In this document: positions 1 to 11,999 of the stretch, in pieces | How positions within the stretch are numbered: the stretch's first letter is position 1 | Layout: each line of letters starts with the position of its first letter | Assembly (NCBI GenBank): GCA_036873135.1 | Contig: JAPTYO010000012.1 | Location: forward strand, 13,896,090 to 13,960,089 | Origin: Clarkia xantiana subsp. parviflora | Taxonomy: Eukaryota; Streptophyta; Magnoliopsida; Myrtales; Onagraceae | DNA: 64,000 nt | Direction: 5' to 3' | Position numbers and translations under genes: made by a program | The notes under the pieces: generated by a model | Database searches by the model: none | Told to the model about the DNA's origin: nothing | Seen by the model: the letters and a program-made list of their open reading frames with translations, nothing else

Positions 1-846
1 CTAAGTAAGGTTTTAAAATCCACTAAAAACTTAACTAAGCCACCAAGTAAGAATAATTATAAATATAATTTCTAATATTTGCACTATATATATATATATA
101 TATATCAGCCCTATATATATATATATATTTGTTTATTGTCAAGATTCTATATTTAAAGATATAAATCTATCAACAATATATTTTCTGTCAAAACCGCGTG
201 GTTGACAGACACGGCTCCTAACGGTCAAAATTTGGACTGTTAGGTCGCGGCTCTTCTGAAGAGCGCGCGTTTATCCAAACCCAATAATATCTAATTACTG
301 GTTTAAAGACTAAACACTGAACTAAGGAAACCGCACGTGCTTTAAAAAAGCGCTTGACCACCGCGCGCGTTTCAAAAGAGCGCGCATAGATATTTAAGAA
401 AACGAAACTCAAAGTTAGACATATGTGTGTTTGAGTTATAAAAACTAGATATTTAGGTGATTTTTCCCAAAATTGTTGATAATATTTCCGAATATTAAAC
501 TTCCGGAAAGATTATCTATGGAATGGGCGTTTTTAAAATTAAACAATAATTTTAGGTATTTTTAATTTGGTTTTTGAACGATGGACAATTTAACGAAATT
601 TGGTAACTTAGGCTCGTTAATTTTGGATCCGATCCATGATTAATCCAGACGCAAATATCAGGCCTAAATTGAAACTTTGATACCCATATGTTGTTATTCA
701 TGGGCCAACATATTTAATTTAACCTGCCAGGGTACATGTCTTGGAAATGAACCCGTCTTTTTTTTTTTTTTGGTTTTCGATGATTCAACCTCTATCAATC
801 AATCAAAACTTAAAGAAGAAATATCAATATTTACATATATATTTAG
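1..846. other. AT-rich spacer, no gene seen
   Basis: No coding region is supported. There is a TA dinucleotide run near 85-130. A short stretch at about 245-390 repeats a GAGCGCGCG-type motif in both orientations; this may be a remnant of a DNA transposon, but no ends or target duplication are visible. Confidence 0.5.
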
Positions 847-1620
847 GGGGTGTTTGGATGGATGTAACGTGAGATGTAATCTCACATTACGTCTCACATT
901 GCATTTACATTATGTTTTTTTGGTTTGCCAAATGATATAATGTGCATTGTAATGTAATGTCCATTGTAATCTAAGATTACGTTCAAACTACATTCAACGT
1001 AATGTGATATTACATCCAAAAACGGATGTAACGTGAGATTACGTCTAACTTTACGGAGTGTTATTATTTTAATATTAAATAGATTAAATATTTTGTATTA
1101 TCTTTATATTTTATTATGATAATGATATTGTTGTTATTATTTTTTGGCCAATATATTGTTATTATTATTAGTTTTTTTTTTTTTTATATACTTCATAACT
1201 CATTATTATTATAATAAATAATAATGCACATGATGTTCGTATAAAATGAGGTCTTTTTTGTTACATTTTTTTATTTATAAATTATCTTATAAAACTACAT
1301 ATAATGTTTTAATTAATAGAATTTTAATAGTTGTGCATATTGAGTTTAAATATTCAGTATTTAGAATACATAAATAACTATAATATTAACCACACACATA
1401 ATCTTTAAGAAGTTTGTTGTTGTCATAATACAAATTATTTTAAATCTTATCATATTAAGATATAATATACTTTCATATAGATTAATATAATAATAATAAA
1501 GTCATATTAGAATGCACATTACAGCACAACCAAACACTATAATCTTACATTACATTACGTAGCTTACAATCTCACATTTCAAGTAATATTACATTACGTC
1601 CATCTACATTACATTAATTG
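847..1620. mobile_element. MITE-like inverted-repeat segment
   Basis: The left side begins with GGGGGTGTTTGGATGG followed by TGTAACGTGAGATGTAATC. Towards the right the inverse motif ACCAAACACTATAATC and the words TTACATTACGT and CTCACATT recur in opposite orientation. The GTGTTTGG...CCAAACAC pairing and the AT-rich non-coding middle are typical of plant MITEs. The exact ends and the target duplication could not be fixed, and an inner copy at about 1005-1045 suggests internal rearrangement or a nested second copy. Confidence 0.5.
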
Positions 1621-1867
1621 TTTGTTAATCCATTATAATATCATTTTGTATAACCTAACCTAACTAGACAGTAAAATAATATAAACATAAGTACAAATTA
1701 TTAATTTTATAGTGTTTTCGAATTTGTATTAGTCTTATGTCATTAAGCTTTACTGACAAATAAATGCTTAAATTTATGTTTTGATGCAAATTAGTTGAAA
1801 TAATATACAGCTAGAATTTTCGTGGATTATTTTATATGAATTGAATTGTGACAAATTACTACCATTC

Positions 1868-4222
1868 TTTTTTTTTTTTTTTGGTAAAAGAAGCCATATT
1901 ATTAGGAAGAACAAAGGACGGACACAACACACAACAACATAAGGGCTAAAACAATTTGCCCAAAATTAAAGAACGAAGAGTCAGCCGTCATCTAAATCTG
2001 TCAGGATAGGTGGATATAACCAAATTCCTGATACAAGATAAACAAGATGACAAGAAGCCGAAATCTTAACTAGAAAGTTCAGTTCAGTTAAAAATAAAAG
2101 ATGCAAATAGGCTACAGACGGTAAAGGCCATGAAATGTCCAGAGAAGGTAAAGACGCTATTGAAGTAGCAAAACTAAGATAGATCGCTTGTGATTCCGGG
2201 AGAACCAGCTTGATCACATCACCGAATAGAATGCTAGCTCGACAAGCGTGCGTCATGGTGGAAGCCAGGAGAGTGTCTAACATAGAGTAGATTCCGGGTG
2301 AAATAGTACGAGAAGGTATACCCATTATCTCAAATTCCCACCAAAACCAATGATTAAACAAGAACGACCACATGTAGAAGGTGTAGCAGATAAGGATCCT
2401 TCGATGGTATACATGACTGAAAGCCAGTGTACCAATGCACCCCGAAACGCGGAACATCCGAAGACTAGCACACGTTGGGGACGATGGAGACCTTGATTTC
2501 TCAAAGAGAATAAGTTTGCTTTGACTAAACCTAGTAAAGGCCAGGTCTAGTCGAAAAAGAAAATGGTGGATATGGTCGCTTGAATATCCATTGGGTTGGT
2601 GTTCTTTGAGGATTTCGGTACCAACCTTATCAATTCAACGTGGTTTCTTCAAAGCTTGATCCAGGTCCATTTCAAGTTGCTCAATCTTATAGATGATCGA
2701 CGCCGGCGAGATATGACAGTTGAGGGCGAGATCAAATTGTTTGATATTGAGCAACGAAGTAGGATGCAATGTACCAATACCAGTTCGGTTCCAACTGATT
2801 GGAACTGGTACATGACAGGGCAAGATAAGTGGGGACCAGGGGTACACTGGTGACCGTGGCTTAGACTCCTCCAAATTGCTTTGCACAACGGAATACATAC
2901 GCCTAATAAACAGGTCATAGCCCTTAAAGAGCCCAATATCCATGCGAATGTAACATGTAGGTTTAGTGGATAGGTGTACCTGTGAGTGAAGTGTGCATAG
3001 AGAAGAAAATTCATCGGTGGAGGAAAGTGATCTAGCTTCATCTTAGCAAAGACCCAATTCTTATTGATTTCCATTCCTGCTTCCTCCTTCATGAAGATTC
3101 CGAATAAGAGTGGATCAGACGTGATTATTTCGTCGACACTGGGCAGAGGGTTGCCTGTGATGCTAGAGGTTGATTTGAACGCATCATCGTATTCTTCTTC
3201 GACCACACCCTTTGTTGAATTAACCACCTCCTCAATGCAAATATGCTGCGATGGCGAAGGCAGAAGAGATGGCTTCTCCAAGGGTGATGAAGACGACGAT
3301 TCGACGGACGATAGAAGTCTTCTCAAGGGTACATAGGTAGGCCTGCTGCGTGGCCAATGGAGTCCGCTGCGGTAGGGATGACTGCCTGGCGCGAAGATCG
3401 AGCTCCATCCTTGCTTTGGTAGACCACGAGACTCGAACCTCCGTGAATGCCTTGATTTTGACCACAACAAGCAGTAGATTGGCTGAACACGACTAGCCCG
3501 GAAGGTGAAAATGTCACGAGATTGCACTTTAGCGGCTGGGCTTCAGCGAGTTTGAGCTTTGATTTTGATTCCGAGGGAGTCGAGACTCGAGCTTCTGTGT
3601 AACCTTATAACTTGAACCGAATGTCTGAAATCTGGTGGCTTGGAAGATGAATAACTCAGGACGGGCTGACTGGGTAGTCGTATAAGGGGCCGATGAATAA
3701 GTTGGGAGGTCCGTAGCAAATGGTTGGAAACCTGGCGGAACACGGGGAGCTTTCAAGCAGGACGTCGCCGGCGATGAGGCCTGCAGAGATGGCCCGTAGT
3801 AGACAACTCCGGAGGATCGAAAAAGAAGATTAATGTTTATGGGACTAGGCGGAAGGACCGCAGGAAGTGGTTCAAAACCTGGTGGGACGAGGGGAGCTCT
3901 CAGGCAAGACTTCTCTGGCGACAAGGCTTGCAGTTGTGGCGTAGATCAAGGCCAGTAGCATATAGCTCCAGAGGGACGGAAGCACAAAGTGATCGTCGTG
4001 GGTCTGATTGGGGTGTACTCTGTTTCGTGAGGTCTGAGATCCGGTGGTCTGCAAACGAACCAGACTTTTCCAGACACATCGTAGTGGAAGGTGTGCTTAA
4101 CGGGTGACATGTGAATTAAGCAGGGTGAGAAGAGGCAGTGGGGGCGATGAGTTTATGCTGGCGGCGGAAACTAGGGTTTGACAAAATTGAGAGAGAATAG
4201 GAAAAAAGTGATAGACTTCAAG
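1868..4222 (-). mobile_element. LINE-type non-LTR insertion, non-autonomous
   Basis: On the minus strand this segment ends with TTTTACC followed by an A-run (1868-1882), as many plant L1-type elements do. The 11-bp sequence TACTACCATTC flanks it on both sides (1857-1867 and 4223-4233), a clear target-site duplication. The 5' end has CTCTCTCAATTTTG and CAAACCCTAG, like a transcribed leader. At about 2.36 kb it is far shorter than a full plant L1 (about 6 kb), and I find no endonuclease or reverse-transcriptase motifs, so it is internally deleted, a non-autonomous derivative, or a carrier of captured sequence. Confidence 0.7.
3529..3924 (-). pseudogene. Open frame in LINE-like element with repeated VPPGF motif
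   Basis: This 131-codon open frame lies in the 5' half of the LINE-type insertion. It contains the motif LRAPLVPPGFEP near residue 8 and LKAPRVPPGFQP near residue 57, so it carries an internal duplication. Proline-rich linkers with PPGF words occur in plant LINE ORF1 and zinc-knuckle proteins, but no zinc knuckle is visible here. The next open stretch, 2649-3527 on the same strand, has an acidic Ser/Glu-rich segment but no recognised domain. Whether either is translated is unknown; I treat them as remnants of the element. Confidence 0.35.
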
Positions 4223-4233
4223 TACTACCATTC

Positions 4234-6533
4234 ATTTTGTTAGCTAATATATAATAAAAAACCGACTCCGGATTGAGTATTTTTATTACACAATAAGCCA
4301 TAAATTTTGTTACTATGTACAACAATTTTTACTACACAACAAGGGATAAACTTTTTTAAATTATTTATTGGAAAAGAAAAATGTCTTTTAAAAGCGAACG
4401 TTAAATTCGTAATTTAATAATCAATCTATTTTAACTTATTAAATATATAATTTAATTCATAATTAAACACCACAAACAATATTAAATATCTGTTAGTTTT
4501 TTATTTGTAAGATACTTTTTATAGTTCAAATAAAAAAAACGACTACTAGTAATCAGGTTTTCTGGTCAATTTTGGATATAGGCCTATCTCGATATGTTTC
4601 TCTCATATACCTAACTTGTACAGAGAATAATGACGAACTATCTCATCAAGCTATGCATATATAAAGTAAAAGTATTTCATCGGGATATAAAGTTGGACCG
4701 GAAAGACTTTTACAAGTCATTCATAAAGTTTTTCCCTAAAGTACTTATTTCTGAATTATTAAGTATCGTAGCTCATGGAAGGGAAGTACTCGACATATAG
4801 TAATTGGTATCACCGCCATGGCTCGTATTTGATATTTCAGGAATTAGTGGGAGGTCTCCACAATCCGAAGAATATTTATTTTGGCCAAATTCAGAACACC
4901 AATATATGAAATATATGTGTCATGGGACCAAATCGGAGAATGTATGAATATATTACGCTACACAGACAGATATATATAAAAGACTTTATTCTCTCCGTTA
5001 AGTGGTCCACATGTCATAGATATTTATTAGGGTATCTGGTGTAATATTCTAATAGTGGGACTAAAAGTTTAAGTCTTGTGGATGGGAGGACTTATAATTA
5101 AAGTTATTGTTAATTACTTAGTGGTCCCTAACTTCACCTAAAAGGGTCTTTGTCATTCATCTAGATGTTCCATATGGTTAGGCAGAAACCGAAAGACCGC
5201 TAGACTAACAAATTCTGTATGCAGATGATGGTCGGTCATTCGTTCCATATTCATCCAATTATAGTCAAAAGTACGATCCTAATTCTTACAAGAAAACACA
5301 AAGAACATCGTGAGGTTAAAATACATCATTCAAACAACGTGTTCAATGTTCACAACTTCACATATATAATCTATGTATATGTATATTACTCAACTAAAGA
5401 TTAGATCTGTACATAATTCACACGGTGTATATATATATATATATATATATGGATGTTTTTCGGAGTAACTATTTCAACATATGAAAAAGAGATGACGTAT
5501 TCTCAAGTCTTGAACAAAACCACTTCAGAAACCGATAAATATTGATTTGAGTATAACAAAATCTTATTCATTTTTGCTAAATAATGATCTCCTATAAAAT
5601 ATACAGATTGTCTTAAAATTGTTAAAAATATACACATAAAGGGAAAGTTTTAAATGAGAATTTCCAGATCAAATGAATAAAATAATTTTAATCGAGTTCC
5701 GTACTGGTCATGGTCTGCTGAATACGATTTTGCTCCATCACCGATTGGTCGGTTGTACTAAAGTAAAATTATGAGTGATTGCCTCCCATTGTAAACTGGT
5801 ATTCGATGGCAGGCTATACAAAACCCCACCAGTCGAACAAAACATTGTCTGAACTCCACCAAAAACTGAAATGGGTCGGCCATGAGAACACGAATTGAGA
5901 GGATTTGTCGAAGACGATGTTATAAAATAGAAGATGAAACATTCTATTTATAGGAAAGTGAAAGTCGTGTATCACTGATATGATAATAATAAATAAAACT
6001 TAAACGTTCTAATAAATACTAATAATGAGGTCATTACAGAATATTAATATGTCATGTCCAATAAATCTAGATGTAGTGAGACTATACCGGTCAGATTCAC
6101 TAAGAAAAAGAAAATCATCCAGTCAATCTGAAAAACTGTAAAGTCATTAATATAATTTTCTAAACTAACAACTAGTATCAAATATAATCAATTGTTAGTT
6201 TAATATCTCGTATAAAATAATACATATATAGTTGGTTCGTAATATTAATTGTTCGTACTCTTTAACTCTAATAATTCTCGATTTGAATACCCACGAGTTA
6301 AATAAATATTAATGTATCACATATTTCAAACATTTCTCCAATAACCGTGGAAAAATTCTCCACCAAATACAGCGAGTGTAAGCCTGTCTCCTGCGAATTC
6401 AGGGGAATTAGAACCATATATAGTATACTACTCATTATTATATCTTGAACTTGGTAATACCCAGGAAAATAGTGAAAACAAAAATCAATCACACGTTTCC
6501 CATCCTTTCACCGAAAATAGCTCTCTTGATCAC
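4234..6533. other. Spacer, possibly holding decayed retroelement sequence
   Basis: No gene is supported. The stretch at about 4560-5960 is less AT-rich than its surroundings and has phrases typical of old LTR or internal retroelement sequence (for example CTATTTATAGGAAAG near 5943), but I could not pair any LTRs or find a protein domain. A TA microsatellite lies at about 5428-5450. Confidence 0.4.
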
Positions 6534-6540
6534 TATAAAT
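6534..6540 (+). promoter_or_regulatory. Putative TATA box of small secreted-protein gene
   Basis: TATAAAT lies 117 bp before the ATG at 6651. A start site about 30 bp downstream would leave an untranslated leader of about 80 bases containing an A-rich then C-rich tract (about 6600-6626). Confidence 0.5.
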
Positions 6541-6650
6541 TTACCAAATATCAACATTCAGGTATCATAAGGAAATCTTTAATAATATATATAAATTTAA
6601 AACACAAAGAAAAAAAAATCCCCCCTTCTTGGCGAAATCCCAACCTCTCG

Positions 6651-7164
6651 ATGGCAAAGGCAGTAGCATTCATGTTGGTTATAACTCTCATGGTTTCTAC
6701 CTTCACGGTTCGAGCCAATGCGCTCGACGCGGTGGGTTCAGGCCGATCACTCCTCCGCCTCAATTTTTTCACAAACTACGGCCAGGAACGAGAACTGACG
6801 TCAACTATTGAGGCGGCAGCCGCACCTGCTCCCTCGGCCGAAGCGCCCAACGGAGAAAAGAAAGGACAAACTTGGGTTAGTTGGTTCGAGCAAAAGATGG
6901 GGTAAGTGTGTGTCTTGTCGATCATACAAATCATTATATATTTATGGTATTGATTAAATACAATTATAATCAACTATTATGTCATCATTCGTTAATAGTT
7001 TACACAATCTAAATAAATTTAAAATAATCAAATTATTAGACATAATAATGAAACACAATAATCAATTTTTATTATAACGGTAATTTATATGTTAGGGTTA
7101 TTAATCTTATTATTAGGGGTTATGATAAATTATTTCTATAGTTTGTTAATGTAAGGTTCTTGAA

Positions 7165-7197
<33 letters not shown>

Positions 7198-7316
7198 CTT
7201 TATCATTATGAATTATTTAAAAAAACTATTTTTTTTATTAGCGTCTAGTTCTGGTATCGAGCATGTTGGGAGGGTCGAGCAGCAAGGAAGCAGCTGCACC
7301 AGCTCCTACAGCTTAA
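6651..7316 (+). CDS. Small secreted Ala/Pro-rich protein, two exons
   Basis: Exon 1 (6651-6901) starts at the first ATG after a TATA box and encodes a signal peptide: a basic N-terminus MAK, then a hydrophobic stretch, with likely cleavage after the A of VRANA (about residue 24). The mature part has a basic-hydrophobic segment, an Ala/Pro run AAAAPAPSAEAP (about residues 57-68), and an aromatic patch TWVSWFEQKMG. A good donor GGTAAGT follows at 6902. Of several AG acceptors, the one at 7260-7261 restores phase and gives a tail ending KEAAAPAPTA before the stop at 7314-7316. That tail repeats the Ala/Pro motif of exon 1, which is why I prefer it, although an upstream AG at 7240-7241 has a better pyrimidine tract. 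Predicted length is 101 residues. The Ala/Pro motifs would suit hydroxyproline O-glycosylation (arabinogalactan-peptide-like), but the family is not recognised. Confidence 0.6.
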
Positions 7317-8696
7317 ATGAATTAATAAGATCTAATCATATATGTATATTGTGAATGAATATATTGAGGCAATAATCATTGTATATGTTTTTGTATACGT
7401 GCATGGAGAGAATCTCCCTACAGGATGCAGCCACGAGAATTTGTTGGATTAAAATTAATAAAATAGCAAAAAAAAATAATTATTATTTTCGATGTTCATC
7501 ACAAAAAAAGTTGTGATTCTATTTCCAAAATACTTAACATTTGTAACAGTCATATATATTGTGAACGTATAAGATTTTGTCAGAAACGGAACATTGAGTA
7601 AAGAGATTATGGAAATTAAAAATAATAACAAGAAATTAGTTGAAACTCTCTAAAAGCATTTTTCGTGACGGTGCCTATCTATCATCCAACATTAATACAT
7701 CAATAGATAGTAGATACCCGAATACTGCACTTTTGAAAAAGCACAACTACTAATTATAATTTTTTTTTTTAGAATAACGTGACTGGTTACTGTACTAATT
7801 TAAAATAGCACAGACTGAGTACCATAATTTCGAGGTTGCCTTTATGGTTTTGAAACTTTTTATTACTTTTAGACTTAAAAAAAAATCATTTTTCCAAGAG
7901 TCGTTAAAAATTACTCCACGATAAGCTTTCATATGTTTTACTCAACACATAATTAAAAGGGCACAATGGAATCACAGAAGAAAGAAACAAAAAGCAACCA
8001 CAAGACCAAAGAAACAAACAAACCATCATAGACAAAACATCTTCTTCTCTTCAAAGTTCAAAGCTAAGGTGCATAATAAATATATAATATAATATATGGT
8101 TACGTTAATAGGGTAGAGTTATGTGTCAAGTGATTGACGCCAGCCTGGCATTTCGCCATGATTGAGGGAGGGACCCGCTTCGCCCCTCATCTCTGTCAAC
8201 CCACATGCCCTCCCAAATCAACAACAATCACCTTTTTTTTTCTAAAAAAAATAATAACATACAAAATATATTTTCCCTTTTGAGAAAATTATTATTTATT
8301 AAGAAGAAAATGCCACTGAGGACCGTGGAACCCAAAACAGCCCCCAACCCAACCGGCAACATGTGTGTCGTACAGTAGAGAAATGGGTAATATTTATTTT
8401 TTCATTTTTCTTTCATGAAAGGAACATCATCTCGTTATATATTTATTTTTTTGACAAAATAATGTATACTATAGTATAGTTTTTTTTTTTTGGAAATGAA
8501 CCCGTCTTTTTTTTTTCTTATGTTTTCGATGACTTTTAATAATAGTCTAGTATAGTTATAGATGGTAGATTTACTAAAATCAGTTATACTCATCTCTTTT
8601 TATGTCTAGTGTAGAGACTTACATTTTAATTAAATTACTGCAAAGTAACTGTCCGAGGAGTTTTAAATATGGAATTTAGAAGTCAAATCACATTTT
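7317..8696. other. 3' region of small gene and AT-rich spacer
   Basis: The first 200 bases are likely the 3' untranslated region of the small secreted-protein gene (AATAAA-like words near 7458). No further gene is seen. At about 8486-8532 there is a second copy of a short segment also present at about 742-785 (GGAAATGAACCCGTC, a T-run, then TTTTCGATGA). Confidence 0.5.
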
Positions 8697-9552
8697 ATTC
8701 TTATATAGCCACTTTATAGAAACCCATTACGAAAATAGCAAATGAATGAATTTTTTTACTTCTATAACCACTAAAATTGTTTGTGACAGCAGCGCAAAAT
8801 CATGTTATTGTCTCTAAAAACGGCAAATGGTTTCTGTTTGATTTAAACGGCAACCTCTAAACGTCGCTTGTTCATGGAGCGGCGTATATTTGTAAGGTGA
8901 ATTTGTTCTCAACAGTAATATTGCATGCGAGAATAAATTTTATACACGCACGTCTGTGTGAAAATTTATTCTTGCGGCTCTTTAAGAGAAAAGGGGTTCT
9001 TATTATATAAATGGTTTCGACGCACTCTTAAAAAGCTGCAAACACTTCCTCTTAAAAATATTATGCAGATCTGTTCCTCCTCTCATTCCAGTCGATTATT
9101 TCGGGGAGGAGCAGATCGACAGGAGATTCTTTAGAGGAAGCGCAGTGCAGCTCTTTAAAATTGCGGTGATGCCCTTTATATCATAGGCATCACCGCTCTT
9201 TTAAATAACGACGGGGATAAATTACATGCACGTCGCTCATTGATAAAGTGGCGTGTGTGCAATGAATTTATTCCAAACGATAATACTAAGGTTGTGAATA
9301 AATTCCATGCACGTCGCTCAATGAATGAGCAACGTGCAGATGTTTCTGTTTAAACCAAAGGGCAACCCCTATCGTTTGTTAGAGACAACTGCATGTTTTT
9401 TGCGTTGTTATTTGAGACAATTGCATGCTTTTGCACCGCTGTATGAAACAACTTTATTTGTTATATGTGTAAAAAAAATTCATTTCCTTGCCATTTTCGT
9501 ATTTTGTTTCTATAAAGTGGTTATTTATGTTAAAAAAATTATATAAGAATAA
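8697..9552. mobile_element. Large diverged foldback (MITE-like) element
   Basis: The two halves are diverged inverted repeats over about 400 bp each. The left end ATTCTTATATA...CCACTTTATAGAAAC is mirrored by GTTTCTATAAAGTGG...TATATAAGAAT at the right end. Further in, ACGAAAATAGCAA mirrors TTGCCATTTTCGT, and AAACGGCAACCTC mirrors GGGCAACCCC. No coding sequence is visible inside. Long inverted-repeat arms without a transposase suggest a non-autonomous foldback or Mutator-like derivative. No target duplication could be assigned. Confidence 0.6.
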
Positions 9553-11151
9553 GCGTTCTTAATCACTATATTACCAACTGAGGCTATTAACATGTACTTT
9601 ATTTTATAAGCTTGCACTAAGAATTTGAGCGTCAATGGGATTTATATTTGTTTGATTTGCTCAAAACACACATTTGATATGTTAAGAGACTTATTAGATT
9701 AATTAAAATGACTAATTTAGGAGCGCATAATTTTAAAATCGGAAAACGAATAATACACCAATATTATTTAGATATAACTTAAAGAAATATATTTTTGTTC
9801 AATTAACTAATATAATGAAACATATTGAAAACGTAATTTTGAGATTTATAATCAATTTCATATTTTTTTTTTAATCTCAAATATATAATATTTTGTCATA
9901 TGACACTAATTGGCGATTCTAAATTTTAAAACACATTTAGAAAAAAATATAATTTATTAAGTAATATTATATAATTTAAATATCAACTAATGTATTTATT
10001 TACATTTTTATTTACTATAATATTATCTATTCTTGAATATCGTAATTAAAGAGTGGTAGCATTTTTTTACTGTACTCTTATTTGAGAATATTTTCCTTTC
10101 ATAAGTAGAGGTAAATATAATTCTAATAATATATAATATATTATATGTTTAATATATGTATATATTTATTACTATGAAATTTGTAAAAATAAATTATATA
10201 TATATATATATATCATATAATATATTAATTTAAAATAATTTTTTCACACACAATTTGCGACATGAATCACTAGTTGAATAGAGAATTGATAAATAGAGTG
10301 AAAGCGTCTTCAAGTTTAGAATTCGAAAAACCAAATTGTAGAGCTAAACATGGATCCAGAACACATGTCTCATATCGTGTCCTATCGTTGTGATTTTGAC
10401 ATGTGTACTCGTGTAATTAATTTTGTGATTTTTTTAAACCTATCGAGATAACTAGTGAACCATAGAAGTAAAATAATAAATATAATGACATGATGAAGCA
10501 AAATTTGATGTAGTAAGAGTGTGACAGGTGATCTAAAGGAACAAACGATCTTTCAAATCTCGAACATAAATATCTATGCAGAATTGTAACAATTTCTCTT
10601 TATACTTTCTAATGACGGTTTACCATTAGATAAATGGTTATGCACACTGCACCATACTTTGTTAAAATGTAATACACGTGCATTAATCAACTTTCTCATA
10701 AGTTTGAAGTTGTAATTGAAATTCTTGGCATGCTCTTAATTATACAAAATCATCTTCCCTTAAATTGATATTTACGAGTATCGATTTATAACATATTTTG
10801 TATTGATCTACTTCTCATGCACATTTTACGAGATGTTTCAATTTTCTCATGAGCTCCACCTCAGCTTTTCATATGAGGTTTCCAATTTTTAAGAATCACA
10901 AACATGTTTTTAAGTTTTAATTATAATTCAACACCTTTATTTAAATTGATGTTTGTGAACGACATTTTACGACTTCTCATTTTTGGTCCTATCATGGGCT
11001 TCATACCGGTCACCTCGAACTCTTTTTTGGTAAGAGGTTTCACATAAATAGTGTAAACATGATTTGTGTTTGCACGCTCTGATGTCATATTAGAAATTAA
11101 GATGTATGTGTCATAGTCAACTTTTTTCTTAATTACGCAAGGTGAATAATA
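9553..11151. other. AT-rich spacer, no gene seen
   Basis: No reading frame, RNA gene or clear repeat ends were recognised. The stretch includes TA-rich runs (about 10196-10213) and ends at the target duplication TAATA of the following copia element. Confidence 0.5.
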
Positions 11152-11944
11152 TGTTAGAAAATTTGGGCTATTTTTTAAAATAAATTGTTTTTTTGGGCTA
11201 ATGTTTTAAGCCCATTTTTTTAATTTGAGCTCAACTCTTTATTTAGCCAATTTTTTAGTGAAGTGAAATTATGAAAGGATGTTTGTACCACATCGAATAT
11301 TTCAATTCTCCTCCTCCATTCCCCTCTCATATATAAAAGAGTCTCCATATTCACTTTTTTGTAGAATGAAAAAAAAAAAGAAAGTGATCTCTTTTGGTTG
11401 AGTATCCAATATTTTTCGGAATCCATATTTTTGGAATCCAAGTTATATTTTTATCCTCATTTGTTCTTCATGTTGACGAATTACAGTGTTCTTCCTAGGT
11501 TGATTTCGACTTATGTCGTGTTCAACCTTTCTAGTTATTATTTAGTCGTTGTCGTCGGCTTTCCTGTTCTTTGTTTGAGTTCATGTATTGAGTTCGGTTC
11601 GGTCGAACGTGCTTCGTGCATAACACGATTCGATGACACTGTTGAATCCTAGGAGGTGATCACCCCTTGTATAAACTCATTTGCATAACCCGAGGGTGGG
11701 GAGGGGCGAAATTGCCTTAAGGAGACCGTGATCCGCACGGGCTTCAGTATAAAAATACGTATTCGTTTTCTTGTCGATTTTACGTACAATTTCGGATTAG
11801 CGTATTTCTTGCATGATAATTGGAGTAATTACTTGTAAGTAACCGAAATTTGACTAATTGCATTTTAGTCATTGAATTTTAAAATATTGCATTTTGGTCT
11901 TCGGACTTTGTAGATTTTCATATTTACCCTCATTAATTCCAACA
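11152..11944 (+). repeat. 5' LTR of copia element
   Basis: 793 bp, TG...CA ends, matching 16966-17987. It contains a TATATAAAAGAG promoter-like stretch near 11330 and a pyrimidine-rich leader. It is preceded by TAATA. A clear primer-binding site after 11944 is not seen. Confidence 0.9.
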
Positions 11945-11999
11945 ATCTTAAGGCAATTTTTTATTTGTTGGTTTTATAAGAGGGTGCTTAATTGAATTT

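Noticed and set aside
2649..3527. 292-codon minus-strand frame as a host gene
   Set aside because: It lies wholly inside the LINE-type insertion, has no recognised domain and a composition typical of non-coding sequence in its second half.
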